Position numbers and translations under genes: made by a program. Shown here piece after piece: positions 24,345 to 37,584 of a stretch of DNA of 64,000 nt; positions within the stretch are counted from its first letter, which is position 1; each line of letters opens with the position of its first letter. Source of the DNA: Hypomesus transpacificus (lineage: Eukaryota; Chordata; Actinopteri; Osmeriformes; Osmeridae); NCBI RefSeq assembly GCF_021917145.1, contig NC_061061.1, positions 4,163,390 to 4,227,389 of the forward strand. Reading direction: 5' to 3'. The notes below the pieces were generated by a model, which was given only the letters and a program-made list of their open reading frames with translations, made no database searches and was not told where the DNA came from.

Positions 24345-26742
24345 TGGTTGCAAAGAAAAAAGGGACGTGAGGAAAAAAAGCAATTAATTCATTCAACTCA
24401 TGATTATCTGAATGAGAACTACTTGCAATGACACAAAATTGACAGATTTTTTATATATTTTTATAAAATATATATAAGAAAAGTCCTAGCTAAACTCTGT
24501 GGTGGTTTCCATGTATGACTCACACACACACACATCATCTATGACGGGGACTCACAAAGGGATGGTCTGTTTGTCTGCCCTAAACTATGCTACTGACAAG
24601 TATCCCTGGAAACTAGAGACAGGCTTAAAACGATCTGTTATTTAGTAAGAATGGATCAAAACAGGCTAATACTGCTGGATGTGTTTGCATAGTAGCAAAC
24701 TAAAGGTTGTTATTGTTATATTTAGACTTGCCCGCGTTGCCTTGGAAGGCACTGTTATCAGAACATGATACTGTTTCTGACAGTGGTTCTCTGAAACATT
24801 CAACATCCCTCCTCTAACCCAAGCATAGATAAGTACATGTATTGAGCTGACTAAGAGGTTTCCCAAGGGAAAGGCCTCGTTACACAAGGGAAAGGCCTCG
24901 TTACATATAGCAGTTAGTCCTCATCGTGTTTTTATGTTAAGCTATACCGTTTAAGGCTCAAGGGAGGTATGCATGTGCATAGGACAGAGCAGGACTTTCC
25001 AGTTTATATGCATTGGTATGTTCTAAGCAAGTCTACATACGTGACAGGAGCCATTTCAAAGAGACAACACTCATAGACACTGGTTCATGTGTCTAGTTTT
25101 AATTCCAACTCCATTTTGAAAATTATCGGCATACATAAGATATCGTACAACCAATTCATTCAAAATCGCCATTCTTCAAATGACAATAGCATGCGTATAA
25201 TCAGCAACTTCTGTCTATTATAATCTGTCAATTGAGTGGCTAGCTAGCTTTCCCATGTGTTCGATTTGGTCTTAGAATACTGTGGGTGAGGATGAGGCCA
25301 ATGTAGTGACAACCCATTTCAAGCTAACAATATCAATCTATGTGTTTAGTTTCTAGGGACTACAATTCATTGTTTTGCCATTTTGTAGTAAACTGTGGTC
25401 TATCTATCGTCCTCCGACCGAACAACCGCTTGAGTGATTAACGGCGTTGGCTAGCTAGCCATATCATACAATACGCTTGAAGAACAGGCCCAGACCTCTG
25501 CCCTGGACTCAAGTCGTCTTTTCACAACCAACCAAGCTAAGCAAAGATAGCTAAGAAGATAGAGCTATATACTCCGATGATTCAACAACAGTAATGATCC
25601 TCTGGCAACTTCGTTCCTTAAATTAAACATTCTTTAGTCAGCCGTCCTTGTACGGTGTCCCCTTTGTAGCTACCTACATTACTGTGGTCTACGTTGTTGG
25701 AATCAGATAACGCACATTATTAGCTTGCTGACGTTAGCTAGCTAGCTATTCTAAAATGTTATCACAATTATCATAGCAAACCGATGAAAAATGTCTTTTT
25801 TTCTTTTTTCTATCGATGACAATTCATTAAAAGACGACAACGTACCCATTTACCATGCTGAAGAGCAGATTAAAGCCAAGATGCACGTCAAAATAGTTAT
25901 TGACGCAGTTGCTGTGTCAGTACATTCCCCACGTTCTCTCTTCCTGGAACAAAACAACAACATTCGCTCGCTACATCATTTCCTGTCAAATGGGAATTCC
26001 AGAAGTTTCATTTGACAGAAAGGTGACTGAGTACAAATTGTGTACAGTAATCGTAAAACGAGTATTCCTCATTCATACATAAATTATCAATTGATGAACC
26101 ATATTTAAACCGTAATAAGTAGCTGTTTTTTGTTTGCATGTTTTTTTTTTGTATTCCACAAGAAGATGGACCTAAATTGTAAATAACCAAAAATGAAAAG
26201 ACATTTGCCACAGGCAGTTTTATTTCATAGTGAAGAGAGAGTGAAAGAGATCAAGAGAGACCCCAACTAGAGTCAAGTATAAACAGTTCAGTTAACAATG
26301 GATGTTTGTGAACAAATTGTGTATACAACACAAATATGCAATTGTATGTGTGCGTACTGTATGTGTATAAAAGTGTGTCGATGAAAAACAAAATGTTAAT
26401 AATGATAAATGAATAATGGTGAAAGTGAATCTCAAACTAGAGGTCATCTCGAAACAATCAAATCAGTCAGTATTGTCAAAGTTTGAAATAGATCGTCAAT
26501 TGCAGTTGGAAGGTGCATCACTAAATAGAAACACCTTTAAAATAGTAGTGTTGTGACAATCTATGGTGAATTTTAATTCACAAATGTCCGTACTTCAGAA
26601 CACAAAACCTTCGGATGTCCCGCCCTGTTAATTTTCATTGGACGCAGATGCACCAAAACTGCTCTACGAATGGAGAGAAAACAAATCAATCACAACCCAC
26701 CCAATGCCGTCACGGCAAATCGGAGGTCAAGAGAAAAGAAGC
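24345..26742. promoter_or_regulatory. tax1bp1b first intron / 5' UTR exon and divergent promoter interval with hibadhb
   Basis: The tax1bp1b start exon begins with an acceptor at 24344-24345, so a non-coding first exon must lie farther right. A possible location is about 25850-26000 (minus strand), where an ETS-like AGGAAATGA and TGACG motifs occur. I cannot fix its TSS. The interval also holds a short direct duplication (AAGGGAAAGGCCTCGTTACA, twice, around 24867-24906). Near hibadhb there is a GC box at 26619-26625 and an inverted CCAAT box at 26637-26641. Confidence 0.45.
26619..26641 (+). promoter_or_regulatory. hibadhb: hibadhb proximal promoter elements (GC box and inverted CCAAT)
   Basis: CCCGCCC at 26619-26625 and ATTGG at 26637-26641 lie about 100-125 bases before the hibadhb ATG, a typical TATA-less housekeeping layout. 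Confidence 0.45.
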
Positions 26743-29700
26743 ATGGCCGCTGTGTTAAGGGGGTCTCGAAACCTATTGGGAAGGTGCTATAAGCATGTTG
26801 ACTTTGCTTTCGGTAAGGAGTTTTTGAGTTTTCAATAGCTCTTTGATTGGCTTGCTCGCTCTTTTTCGTTACTATTCGACAGGATATGTGTCTGAGTAAA
26901 GCCTTCGGCATTTTGCTTAAAGATCAACGTTGAGCTCAAATCAGTCAGCTAATCTGTGTTAGCAAAGCACAGGTCCCCTTTTTGGTTTGCAATATGGCGA
27001 GGAAGCATTGGAGTTATGTTGTTCATTCAACAATCCCGGAATAAACCCTCTACACGTCTGTTTCTGTTTAAAACTCTTAAACTGTCAAAGCGTAGCCGGG
27101 CAAGATACAGTGGATGAAAGATTGCGATGTGGCCATTTCAGGCTATGAGCAACAAGTTAATGGTCAAAAACACAATTCTCCATCTATAAATGGATCAGCA
27201 GTATATTGATAATTTATAACAAATTATAAAAATGCACGAGACGCAATTGAATGCTTTGGGAAAAGTCACATTACATTGATCCACGTTTCTGTGAAGTTTG
27301 TATATGCATAAAGACGATCACATGATTTATGTGACTTATGTGATTACGTGTTATTTTACAGGATGGGGTATGTCACGTATTCAGCATTGCTTCGCGTAAT
27401 GATGCCCATGACATCTCAAGGCAAAAGTAGGCTAAGTAGCCTCAGTGCTGCCTGGCCAAGAGTTGCAGGTGTCTTGGCAGACTCTTAAACATGTCTTATG
27501 CGAGGCGTGTTAGACCCGGCTGACGTCCATACCCCTTGCTACATATGCACCAAAGAGAGTTGCTACTTATTATATGCCCTGTGGCTGTCTCATAAAACTG
27601 TTCAAAGAAACATTTTGATGACCTGTATGAACGTGGTTATTTAGCCCAGTCTCAGTTATTCATTGTGAAACTGGCTCTCAATTCTTCTCAGACATGGGAG
27701 AAAACCTGTGAAACTGTCCCCACTGTAACATGATTGTGTTGTTGAGTCTAACTATGACTCAACAGCTGGTAAAGCAGTTTACTACAAAAGTACATATTGA
27801 TAGGGCATGTGTGCTTCATGTGACATTGAATTTGAAGGGCATGTGATTAAGACTGTAGTTTTTGTGACAGCTTTGCTTTGTGACACTTCATTCCTGTGTC
27901 AAAATTATTGTTTCCATGTTCTTAGTCTCTACCAGGTCTATGGCCTCAAAGACCCATGTGGGGTTCATTGGCCTTGGGAACATGGGGAATCCAATGGCAA
28001 AAAATCTGCTGAAGCATGGATACCCGGTATTGGCAACGGATGTGTTTCCAGAATCCTGTAAAGAACTGCAAGAGTTGGGTGCCGAGGTGGGAACTGAATA
28101 CACTAGCACAAAAATACATTATAAATAGCAGAATTGTTAAGAAAATAATCATTTTAAATGTATTCCAGTTCAGTCAGTTTGGTGATCTTATGTTTCTCTG
28201 TGTTTTTAGATTCTTGATAATCCTGCTGAGGTGGCAGAGAAGGCCGACCGCATAGTCACCATGCTGCCCTCCAGCCCCAACGTCATTGATGTTTATACTG
28301 GTCCCAATGGCATCCTCAAGTAAGTACATCCATATTTATCCATGCATCCACCACCTCCTTCCTTCAAAGCACTCTGAACATCCATGCTGTCATGTTTTAT
28401 TGTATTCACGGAGATATTGAGTACTGCATAAAGTGTGTATTCTCCCCTTTAGAAAGGTGAAGAAAGGCTCACTGCTGATTGACTCCAGCACCATTGACCC
28501 CATGGTTTCCAAAGAGATGGCAGTGGCTGCTGAAAAAATGGGGGCTGTGTTTATGGATGCACCTGTGTCAGGAGGTAAGGACTGGTCAGGCTTTCGTTTA
28601 GGATCAGTCATTTACAAAGACCCTATGTGGACCCTAAATAGCCAAATTATAACATACTTTACTACTAATCTGGTCAAAATGGCACAAGCCCATTTGCTCA
28701 AACTTTTTTATACATGAGCATCTGGGAATTGATCTAATGACCTTCACACTCACACATTCTTGCTAACATCCCAGCAGTTCCCCAAAAGATGGTGTATTTC
28801 CAGTGTAGAGTCCTTCTGCTTTAGAGGTGAACCCCCAATTTATCATTTCAGTATCAACCAGTAAATCGTTCTGTGAACAAACTGATTTATTCCTTCCTTT
28901 TACTCAGAGAAGCCTCAAACACAGTGTGTGTCTTTTGTCATGTGTCCATGAAGGGTTTTTTGAGCAGAACTCAGATATTCCATGGAAAGGATCAAGTTCA
29001 AATGCACTATCATCACTTTTGTAATCCAAACAGGCCATTCCGCCTTGCTACTTTTCATGTAGGTTTGTAAAGAGATGCACCTATCTCAACCTCAGTGTGT
29101 GGGAGGTAGGAAATGTGAGGGAGAACAGTATTGGCCTACAGAAATGTCCCCAGCCACAAAACTCTCACTGCCAGGCAGTCTTGGGGGTCTACACACACAC
29201 AGTTTGTTTGAACTCAGCCTTTCAACTTAAGGAAAGGCACTTTCTTTGAATAGAAGTTGACTTATTTTACGATCAGGTCCTAAAGATTAGCAGTGATTTA
29301 TAAGCTTCCTTCCTGTGGCAGTACATATGGATTAAGGCTGTCCAGCTTCCCACATTGAACTTGGGTGGCTGTAGGTCAGTGGATGAATGTGAGTGTATGG
29401 TTCAAGCTAAATATTCCAGCATGTACTACCCTACACTGTGATGTTATCCACCTAGCAGGAGATTTGGAATGTGCGGTTAAGCCTTTATCAGTGTTAAAAA
29501 AAGGCTATGCAGATTGACAAGGATAGTGTCTTAATGGAGCCAGCTTGATTCATTGAATAAGTGTGTGCCAGCCTCAAAAAGGAGGTATGTTTTTGCATTG
29601 GTGCTAGAGCTCAGTTATGACTGGTATATAAATGACTTTTTTACTGTCAGAAGGTAGGCCAAGGAAGACAATCAAATGAAAAAGATTTGACTAGGTTTAT

Positions 29701-32283
29701 TAGCAACAAGCTCGGATCACACCATCAGTCCACAACAGAGTCATAGGCATGAGTGAGAAACATGTCTCTCAGATGACAATTATATACATTAGCTGGACAG
29801 TTCAGATATAGTAACCACCAAAACATGCCCTTAAACAGTAAACATTCCACGAATGATGAACAGAGGAAACGGTACACAGGTGATGGGGTCATAACTAAGT
29901 TTGGAGACTATTATCTACTTCCTCGCTCTCCAGAGGTTACACAAAGTGCATTCCTAGATCTATACGTGGCCTTCTAGGGACACGGAGCGACCTCTTCCTC
30001 ACTGAGACACAAGCTAGTGTATACAGAAAATCTGCATATCACTGGTTGATGTTGGTGAGTTGATGCATGGTATTGGAGTTCAAGGATGACAGTGGTGTTA
30101 GTAATACCCAGGAAATTGCAGTGTAACCAATACTTGAGCCTGTGGTTAGAAGACAACACACATGTGAATATATTGGACACATTAACCGAGAAGTTAATTT
30201 GTGTAACTACACCTACAACAAGCCCTGTCCCATAAGCACATGAGCTTCACTTACATTAGATAATCTGTTTAGTAGCACAGCACTTAGTGCCAGGTATTGT
30301 TATATATACATATATGTTATATATACATATATGTATATATATATATATATTTATTTATTTTAAGATTAATCCTGGTAAGCAATATTTGTGACACTACTGC
30401 ACAAACCATGAGCCATACTGTGACTGGATTGTAACTATTGTCTGTGGCTGCTTTGTAGAATGGAAGAACTTGAATAGGACCTTTTTAATTCTCTGTAATT
30501 GGGTAGTTCTTTGTTCTTTCTGGAACTGTAAACAACAATGTCCCACTAGTTTTGTTCTGTTCTTAATTAGTTGCCTCTCCCACCTCGAATGCGTCACAGA
30601 GGTTTGGCAGCTGCGAATTTAGAAGGAATGTTTTTCAGCAGCAATAGTGCGAGATCCACAAACCTGCCCTATTTGACAGTCTTCATAAATGCCACATTAA
30701 TACACAGAAGTTTGGCGTGACGGAGTTGGATAGGGAAGATCCATTAGTATTTGATATTGTGTGTGTATATATATATATATATAATGTGTGTAAACATGTG
30801 TATATATGTGTGAGATGTGAGTGTATTTTTGGGCTGGTGTGTGCCGGTAGAGCAGGAACCTTTCTCCCACTGCTCATTAGTAGAGTCATGTGGACTAAGA
30901 GCCTGTAACTTTGGCAGCATAAATGAAGGGGTTGCCTTTTTTATGTACCCACTTTGCCACTTTCCTTAGCTTGTTTAAGATTTTAATTCATTCTGCCATT
31001 CAAACCAGTGGCTACCCAACCACATTTAGGACAGAGAGAGAAAGGCCCTTTCGATCCAGAGATTTCTTCCTGCTCATTGTTTCCATTTAACGGCACTTCA
31101 ATAGAGACAGATTTTAGTTATCAAGTGTTTTTGTTCACGGTAATGTTAAATAAGCAAATTATTCAGAAACTTATTTACGAGAAGAAAGAAAATAAATCAC
31201 ATACTTTTTAAATGTATTACTACATTGTTACGAGTTAGCTTCTGTGTGTGTTTATTGGTACGTATGTCGTCATCTGAAGGTGTGGGGGCTGCTAGCTCAG
31301 GGAAGCTAACATTTATGGTGGGTGGAGCCGAGGAGGAGTTCACTGCAGCTAAAGAGCTGCTCAGCTGCATGGGAGCCAACGTGGTTTACTGTGGCCAGGT
31401 CGGGACTGGACAGGTATGTAGAGAATACACTTATTATGGCTGGGCTAATGTTATGGTGTTATGATTCTAAATGAGCAATAGTCAACATGGTGTTTGTTAT
31501 GAGCTGTTAACCAATTTGGTTGTTTTTTGTCGGCATTGAAGGCAGCAAAAATCTGCAACAATATGCTTCTAGCCATTGGAATGATTGGAACATCTGAGAC
31601 AATGAACCTTGGAATGAGGTATGTGGTGTTCTCGGAAACATTACAACCCCTGTTAACATAGTTCAAAATCCTCTAACTGGCACAAAATAGGCAGAAACGT
31701 TATTAATCCCAAGGGGAAATTGCATACAAAATAAAGTCATTGTTGAAGACTGACAGAATGTCTTCTGTTCTGCTGACAGACTAGGCCTTGATCCCAAGCT
31801 GCTGGCCAAGATTCTGAACATGAGCTCTGGAAGGTGCTGGTCGAGTGATACATACAACCCTGTGCCTGGGGTCATGGAGGGAGTGCCATCTGGGAACAAC
31901 TACCAGGGAGGCTTCGGGACCCAGCTGATGGCTAAGGTGACTCAAATACGTCTGTGTATTACTCCGCATAAATGTTTTCCTTGGAACTCTTGACTGTACT
32001 CTTGATGATTTTATCCGATTGGCGTTCTTGGAACGGGTAAGAAAGTGTTTGTGTGAGATATTGTCTATGCTGGAATGAGGTGACTAGAGTTGACATGATT
32101 GATGTGACTGATGTGTGTCTCCAGGATCTGGGACTGGCGCAACATACAGCCACAAACACCAAGACCCCTGTGCCTCTGGGCTCCCTGGCCCACCAGATCT
32201 ATCGCATGATGTGTGCACGTGGCTACGCCGGCAAAGACTTCTCTTCTGTGTTCCAGTTCCTTCGTGACGAGGAGGGCCAATAG
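26743..32283 (+). CDS. hibadhb: 3-hydroxyisobutyrate dehydrogenase, mitochondrial
   Basis: Exons are 26743-26812, 27926-28086, 28210-28319, 28453-28574, 31280-31413, 31542-31618, 31780-31936 and 32125-32283. The sum is 990 nt, 329 aa plus stop (human 336), all GT-AG with matching phase. For exon 2 the acceptor at 27924-27925 was chosen over the AG at 27933-27934 because only it keeps frame, giving [14 protein letters not shown]. The N-terminal 30 residues are basic and Ser-rich, consistent with a mitochondrial presequence. The NAD-binding Gly loop GFIGLGNMG is at about 36-44. The substrate loop DAPVSGG is present. The catalytic Lys is in GTGQAAKICNN (about residue 202), and [14 protein letters not shown] is conserved. 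It oxidises 3-hydroxyisobutyrate to methylmalonate semialdehyde in valine breakdown in the matrix. Intron 4 (28575-31279) is the longest. A poly(A) signal AATAAA is at 32880-32885. Confidence 0.96.
28575..31279 (+). other. hibadhb: hibadhb intron 4
   Basis: A 2.7 kb intron with AT dinucleotide repeats at about 30300-30350 and 30767-30785. I see no exon, RNA gene or clear transposon in it. Confidence 0.7.
31699..31727. repeat. Short interspersed-repeat fragment in hibadhb intron 6
   Basis: TTATTAATCCCAAGGGGAAATT resembles the tail of a repeat common in teleost genomes (TTATTGATCCCCAAGGGGAAATT). Recalled, not searched. Confidence 0.4.
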
Positions 32284-32291
32284 GGGGCGCC
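32277..32291 (+). promoter_or_regulatory. CTCF-like motif spanning the hibadhb stop codon
   Basis: CCAATAGGGGGCGCC fits the CTCF core. It overlaps the last codons and TAG stop of hibadhb, at the Hox-proximal edge of the bystander genes. Confidence 0.5.
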
Positions 32292-35200
32292 ACTCCTCGT
32301 ACTGTCCACAGCCTTAGCAGGCTTTGTCCTGATCCACACAAGGCCGCAGTCCCCCACCCCCATTTCACAAAGACTTCAAAAGGCATATTAATTTCAACAA
32401 AGCTAGCGGGGAGCTTGAATCAAAAGTAAAAGATCATGTTAGCACTGTCTCCTGCTGGGAGTCATGTTATCTGTGTGATCCTGCCTTCGTTAGAAAAGCA
32501 GCACTCCTTTTTCTTTTTGTATTTTAATTTTTTTTAGAAGTCACAGTGTCTTTCGAGATGTGTGGAGAATCTCAGAAGACACTGTTTCGTAGGCTGACTA
32601 ACTGAGACCATCCCTGCCCACGGTGCTGCCCAAGGAACTCCTCAGAGTGGGAAGCCGACTTGGCCATCGCAGAAACGATTACACACCTAGAACTGACCCA
32701 TCCACCCTGGCAATGGGAGTCTTTTTAGTCACGTAGTGTGATCTGTTCTGTTTGATTGTGATTTCTGTTTGTAGAAATATTTCTCTTCCTGTCTTTTGTG
32801 GGATACACTCTCCCGCCATATTGGGATGGATCGTTTGCCGTGTTATGTCATATCCCTAATTCACGCTTATATCTTTGATAATAAAGGTGAAGGAGATATT
32901 TTGCTGTGTGGTTTTCATGCAATTGAAGTCCACTAACAGGGTATTAAAGCATACACAGCCTATACAAATACTAAAATAAAGTAAAAGGACAATCAGAAAA
33001 CAGCAGGAAATGTGATTGTTCTGTCGCAAATTCATGACTTGTTAAATAAACTTTAACTGAAAGAATTTAGTAATCACGGAACACAAAAATTATGTACTGT
33101 CAGTACAGAACGTTTAAGCTATATCATAATTATGATTACCGTTTTTAATTCATATTTTTATGTGGTTAAAAATAGTTAACACGACATGTAGGCATGTCCA
33201 TATAGCAGGTGTCATGACTTTACAATTGCTTAAAGCGCACACCAATTGATTAAAGACGTGTTGCCTAGTTCATTGAAAAATATCCCAGTTTCAGTTTAAC
33301 TTCTGTAAATATATATATAACCAACATATACAAAATATAAAGAATTATATTTGTTTTACTCGAATTATCTTTACACATCCATGTAGCCTCGTTTTTAGGT
33401 TTGGCCTACTGGTGTCTCCACTGAGTCTCTTTGCTTAAGATGCACATTGCGAGCTACGACTGCTCTAGAACTCTCGTTAATCTACGAGCATTTTGAAGAG
33501 TCTCTTTAGCTACTATAGCTTTGAGAACGGCCCGTTAAACTAAGATCCATCGTACGGTGGATTCTACGATCAATTTAGCCTTACAATGCTCTTGGGAAAC
33601 GCAGCCCAGCACTGTCAGTCAAGTGGCCTGTAGCGATACAACCTTTAGGCTATCTATCTGAAGAGCCAATTCAACGTGTAAGTTGGTCTATTCATCAAGT
33701 GGTAGTCTGTCAAGACTAGTGGGTTGGCCACAACTAAGATAAGTCAATGACAGCCTGTCGGGTCTTTTTTGGCACCACCAACGGCTAAATGTATTTAACC
33801 ACCCGCAGAAATTCAGGAGTTGTCGTTCACTAATGGTTTTATGAATCTAGGCCTAATTAAATAATGAAATGTCAGCCTATACTATCCAGCCTATACTGGA
33901 TGCTTTTATAAAAAAAACATTGCTAGATTTATTCTCTCTCTCTTTCTGTAAAACAAAGAGGGGCGGTATGTTTCTGATCTGGATTGCCAAGAGCCACTGA
34001 GAGGCCAAGATGCCATAGGTCACACGATCACAAGACGAACTCATAAAAAGTCCATTAAGCACTGTAGACTAAGTGCTGTGTTGTTATCTACTTGGCAGCT
34101 ATTACAAACAGAGCCCTTTGGTATAATGTCCTGTAGGCCCTCTCCTGAAAGATCCCCTTGACCGGTTCCTTGAGCTTGGGGGTTCTATACGGTCAGGAGG
34201 ACACGAGAGACCCAAGATACTGACTGACTGGACTAAGGTTCCTTCTCCACCCCCTGCCACACTCTCCGAACCCAGACACTCGGTTGAGAGAGGATGGCAC
34301 AGAAATCTACATATTGATTAAGTGGTAATCCGATTGAATTTTATGAAAAAGCATGTTGACGAAAGTATGCAAACAAATAGGCTACTACTTTCGCTAATCG
34401 AATACTCTTTTATATGAAATGTCAACTATGCACCGGAGTGTTAATTTCTTCGAATCTTCATGTTCTTATAAAAAGCGTTGAAGTCAAATTAGGATAGTGG
34501 AGCTCTACACCACGTCAGAAATTGATGTCAACCAAGTAAAACCAGCGGGAAAGGAGAACTGGAATTTTGTGGGTTTTCTTAGTTTCTGTTTTGTAACTAG
34601 CAATATACCATCGACACCGGCTACTGCTGATTGTGTTTCAATTTTTTTTATCTAGACCATCGAAACTGAATGTAAGCCAATACCTGATATGAAAGAAATC
34701 TCTGCTGAATAAAAGTTCGTCAAATATAACACAATATTAAATTTGACGATAGTCAAAGGAGGAGACAGGCAATATTTTGTTTTTAATGATACAATAGCCT
34801 ATATGTAGCCAGATTAATTTCTGAGTAAAAGTCTCATTCATTGTAGCCTAGGCTACTGCAGCACCACGTCTGGTCATAATCTATGTGCTATACGATTAAA
34901 CGCTACTTTTGTAACACTTTCATGTCTTTCTAAATCTTATTTTTTTAAGTATTGGTGGTAGGCTTTTACGGCTACTTAATTATAATAATCAAAAGTTAAT
35001 TGATCAGTTTGAAGACCCTTAAGCTTACAATTACTAGGATATATCCACTTGAAAAACATGACTTCTTATGGACAATAAATGAGAAAAGAAAGATATTTAG
35101 TGCACCGTTATGTTTCTCAACGAAATAATGCCTTTGTTTTTTTGTATCACGAACATACAAACTATATTTTATTTATTAGACCTCAATTGTCGTTGTAGTT

Positions 35201-37584
35201 TTTTTGTGTATTATTTTACCTTGGACGATATGTTTTATATGTTTTGAAATCGATGATTATGCTATTGGTTCTAAAACTATAGCCAATGGCAATTTTCAAA
35301 AATCATACATTCATCATACATCATACATTACATTCATTTTAAGCCCCTCAATAGACAAAAATAATTAAATGAGTGAACTTTTATTAACACATGTTCATGT
35401 CAAATGCTCATTATTTCACGCAATCTCGACTCCTAAAAATACCTTTGCCTGTGATTCTTCTGAATTGTTACTATGGCTATCGTGACTTTCACATGACCGG
35501 GCCTGCGATCCCTGGTACAAAAAGGTCGGAGTTTGGCTCATTTTACCTTTATAAGAAGTCTCACACACCTCCAACCTTTTATCTTACGTAGGCCTATTGT
35601 GTGTTTTGTGCCAGTAGTCCAACCACTCGCGCCTATTTCTCGTATGGATAAAATTAGTTTTTTTCAATGTAGGACAGACTGTGGTAAATGTTTCACATAA
35701 CACAGGGCATGGTTAATAGAATGACATCATGCACCCAGCGCCAGTGCTCTAATGGGAACAAATACTGAGCAACTATATGGCTGAGATGTTTCCTGCCTAC
35801 TCTGTTGGAACACTTGGTAGCCCAAGGCTGGAACTGAAAAGCTTCATATGTCTGTCTTAGCTACATACGGGGACAAGTATAAAAACGTGTCCATATAAAG
35901 CTTTCTAATCTAATAATATTTGATGTCGGTTGAATAGCCTACAAAGCCAAACAGCTACAGTATAGGCCTAATAATTGTTTGTAGGCTATAGGCCTATTTC
36001 AAATTTGGCTAAACCACCAAGGTTTTCAAACATTAACATGGTTGCTCTATAAAACAGGTAGACATTGTCAATGATAGTTCTGTTGGAGTTGGGATATTAA
36101 AAGGTTCAAGAAGGCTTATATGTATTGTTCGCGTTTCTTGTGTGTGCGTTATAACTTCGGATTTAATCAAAATATGCAAGAAGTAACATTTCATTTCGAC
36201 ACAATTACTGAAAGATTTAGCGCGAAATATACGCATTATAAAATAGGCCTGAAATGTTTAATATTTCAGTATCATTTAGACCTATGTAGCCCTATTCTTT
36301 TTTTGTTGAGCACATTTTCCAGATTTAGAGCTATTTAGCCTACTGACACAAGATTCATTACACGGATAACCGATGGAAAATATGATCATCTAGCCTAACT
36401 TGTTTTTCAATATATCATTACATTATGTCTTCGTCTGTATTGTCTTAAGCGCTGTGAATAGTGTTTTGGTGTTTGAACGGAAGTCTTGTTTTGTGGGTGA
36501 AAGCTATTCCAGTTCTAAGATCCTAAAATCCGTCGGGATTCACTCAGACTAGCTTTCTCTGTGCAAACATGAATTACACATTTTGACCAACATGCATTTA
36601 ACCATGCACTTCACAAAAATAAAATAAATCTCCAAAGTCATTCAGAAGTTATCTTAATGTAGATTTTTTGTAAGTTATTTTTCTTCCATGTTGAAGTTTC
36701 CTCGCCTAAAGGAATGTAGCTGACGGACAGCTCATTTAAGATAACGGCGTCTTTGGCTAGACAGCAACTTTCAACTTGACCTTGGCCTCTAGTCTTGTCT
36801 GACCCGTATGTAAAAAAGATCTGCCAAATGGTGGGCTTCTTCCTTTTGGTCCCCTAAATTGGAAACTGAAGTGTTAAATACTAAACTGGCAGCACGTGTG
36901 TATGTTCCAGCAAATTGTGCTTTATGTCTGTCCTTTACGCGTAAAACAACTGATTGATAAAATCATTAAATGATTGATTTCTTTATGGGAAAATCAGTCG
37001 TGATTGAAAAACAAATTTGAGTTTAAATGCGAGTTAAGGTTATGTGATATGTGTAGGTCCTAAGTGTAAAAATAGCCCTGTCAAAATGTCTAGGCTGAAT
37101 GGATAGTGTAACCTTATCAAAAACTATTGTACTAACTATACTCATAATAGGACCATGAAGTGGTACAAAATAATTAAACATGCAAATAAATAATTTGTAT
37201 CTGAAATAATTCAAAGATTATCATTCTTTAATTATGCATGTCATCCCAATAGGCTACAGCACAGCTGAGGACTGCATTTTAATGTATTTAAAAGCCTACG
37301 ATGTTTGTCGATGCCATTGGTCAAGGCTAATGAATCAAATCAAACTTGGTCAGGGGATGTTTCGTAGTAAGCTTTGTCACTTGCGCTACATCGACCACGG
37401 TGTGCATTATCTGCAGTCTAGACGTTTATCATCTCCTTTGCATATCACGTGGCAAAGTTTGGCCAATAACCTTGCGATCTCTGCACCAAGGCGCGTTAGT
37501 ATCGGTTACTCTCTCAGATTCCGTATCTTTCTTCAGTCGTGGGGATTTTGAAAAAGAGCTGGTTGCCTCGATGTAGGGCATGCT
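32284..37584. other. Gene-free interval between hibadhb and hoxa13b
   Basis: It holds the hibadhb 3' UTR (to about 32900) and then AT-rich sequence to the hoxa13b promoter. In clusters that keep it, evx1 lies here in opposite orientation. I searched the translations for an Evx-type homeodomain and saw none. There is no RNA gene or transposon that I can name. Confidence 0.7.
37446..37467 (+). promoter_or_regulatory. hoxa13b: hoxa13b proximal promoter: E-box and CCAAT box
   Basis: CACGTG at 37446-37451 and CCAAT at 37463-37467 lie 118-139 bases before the ATG. Confidence 0.45.
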
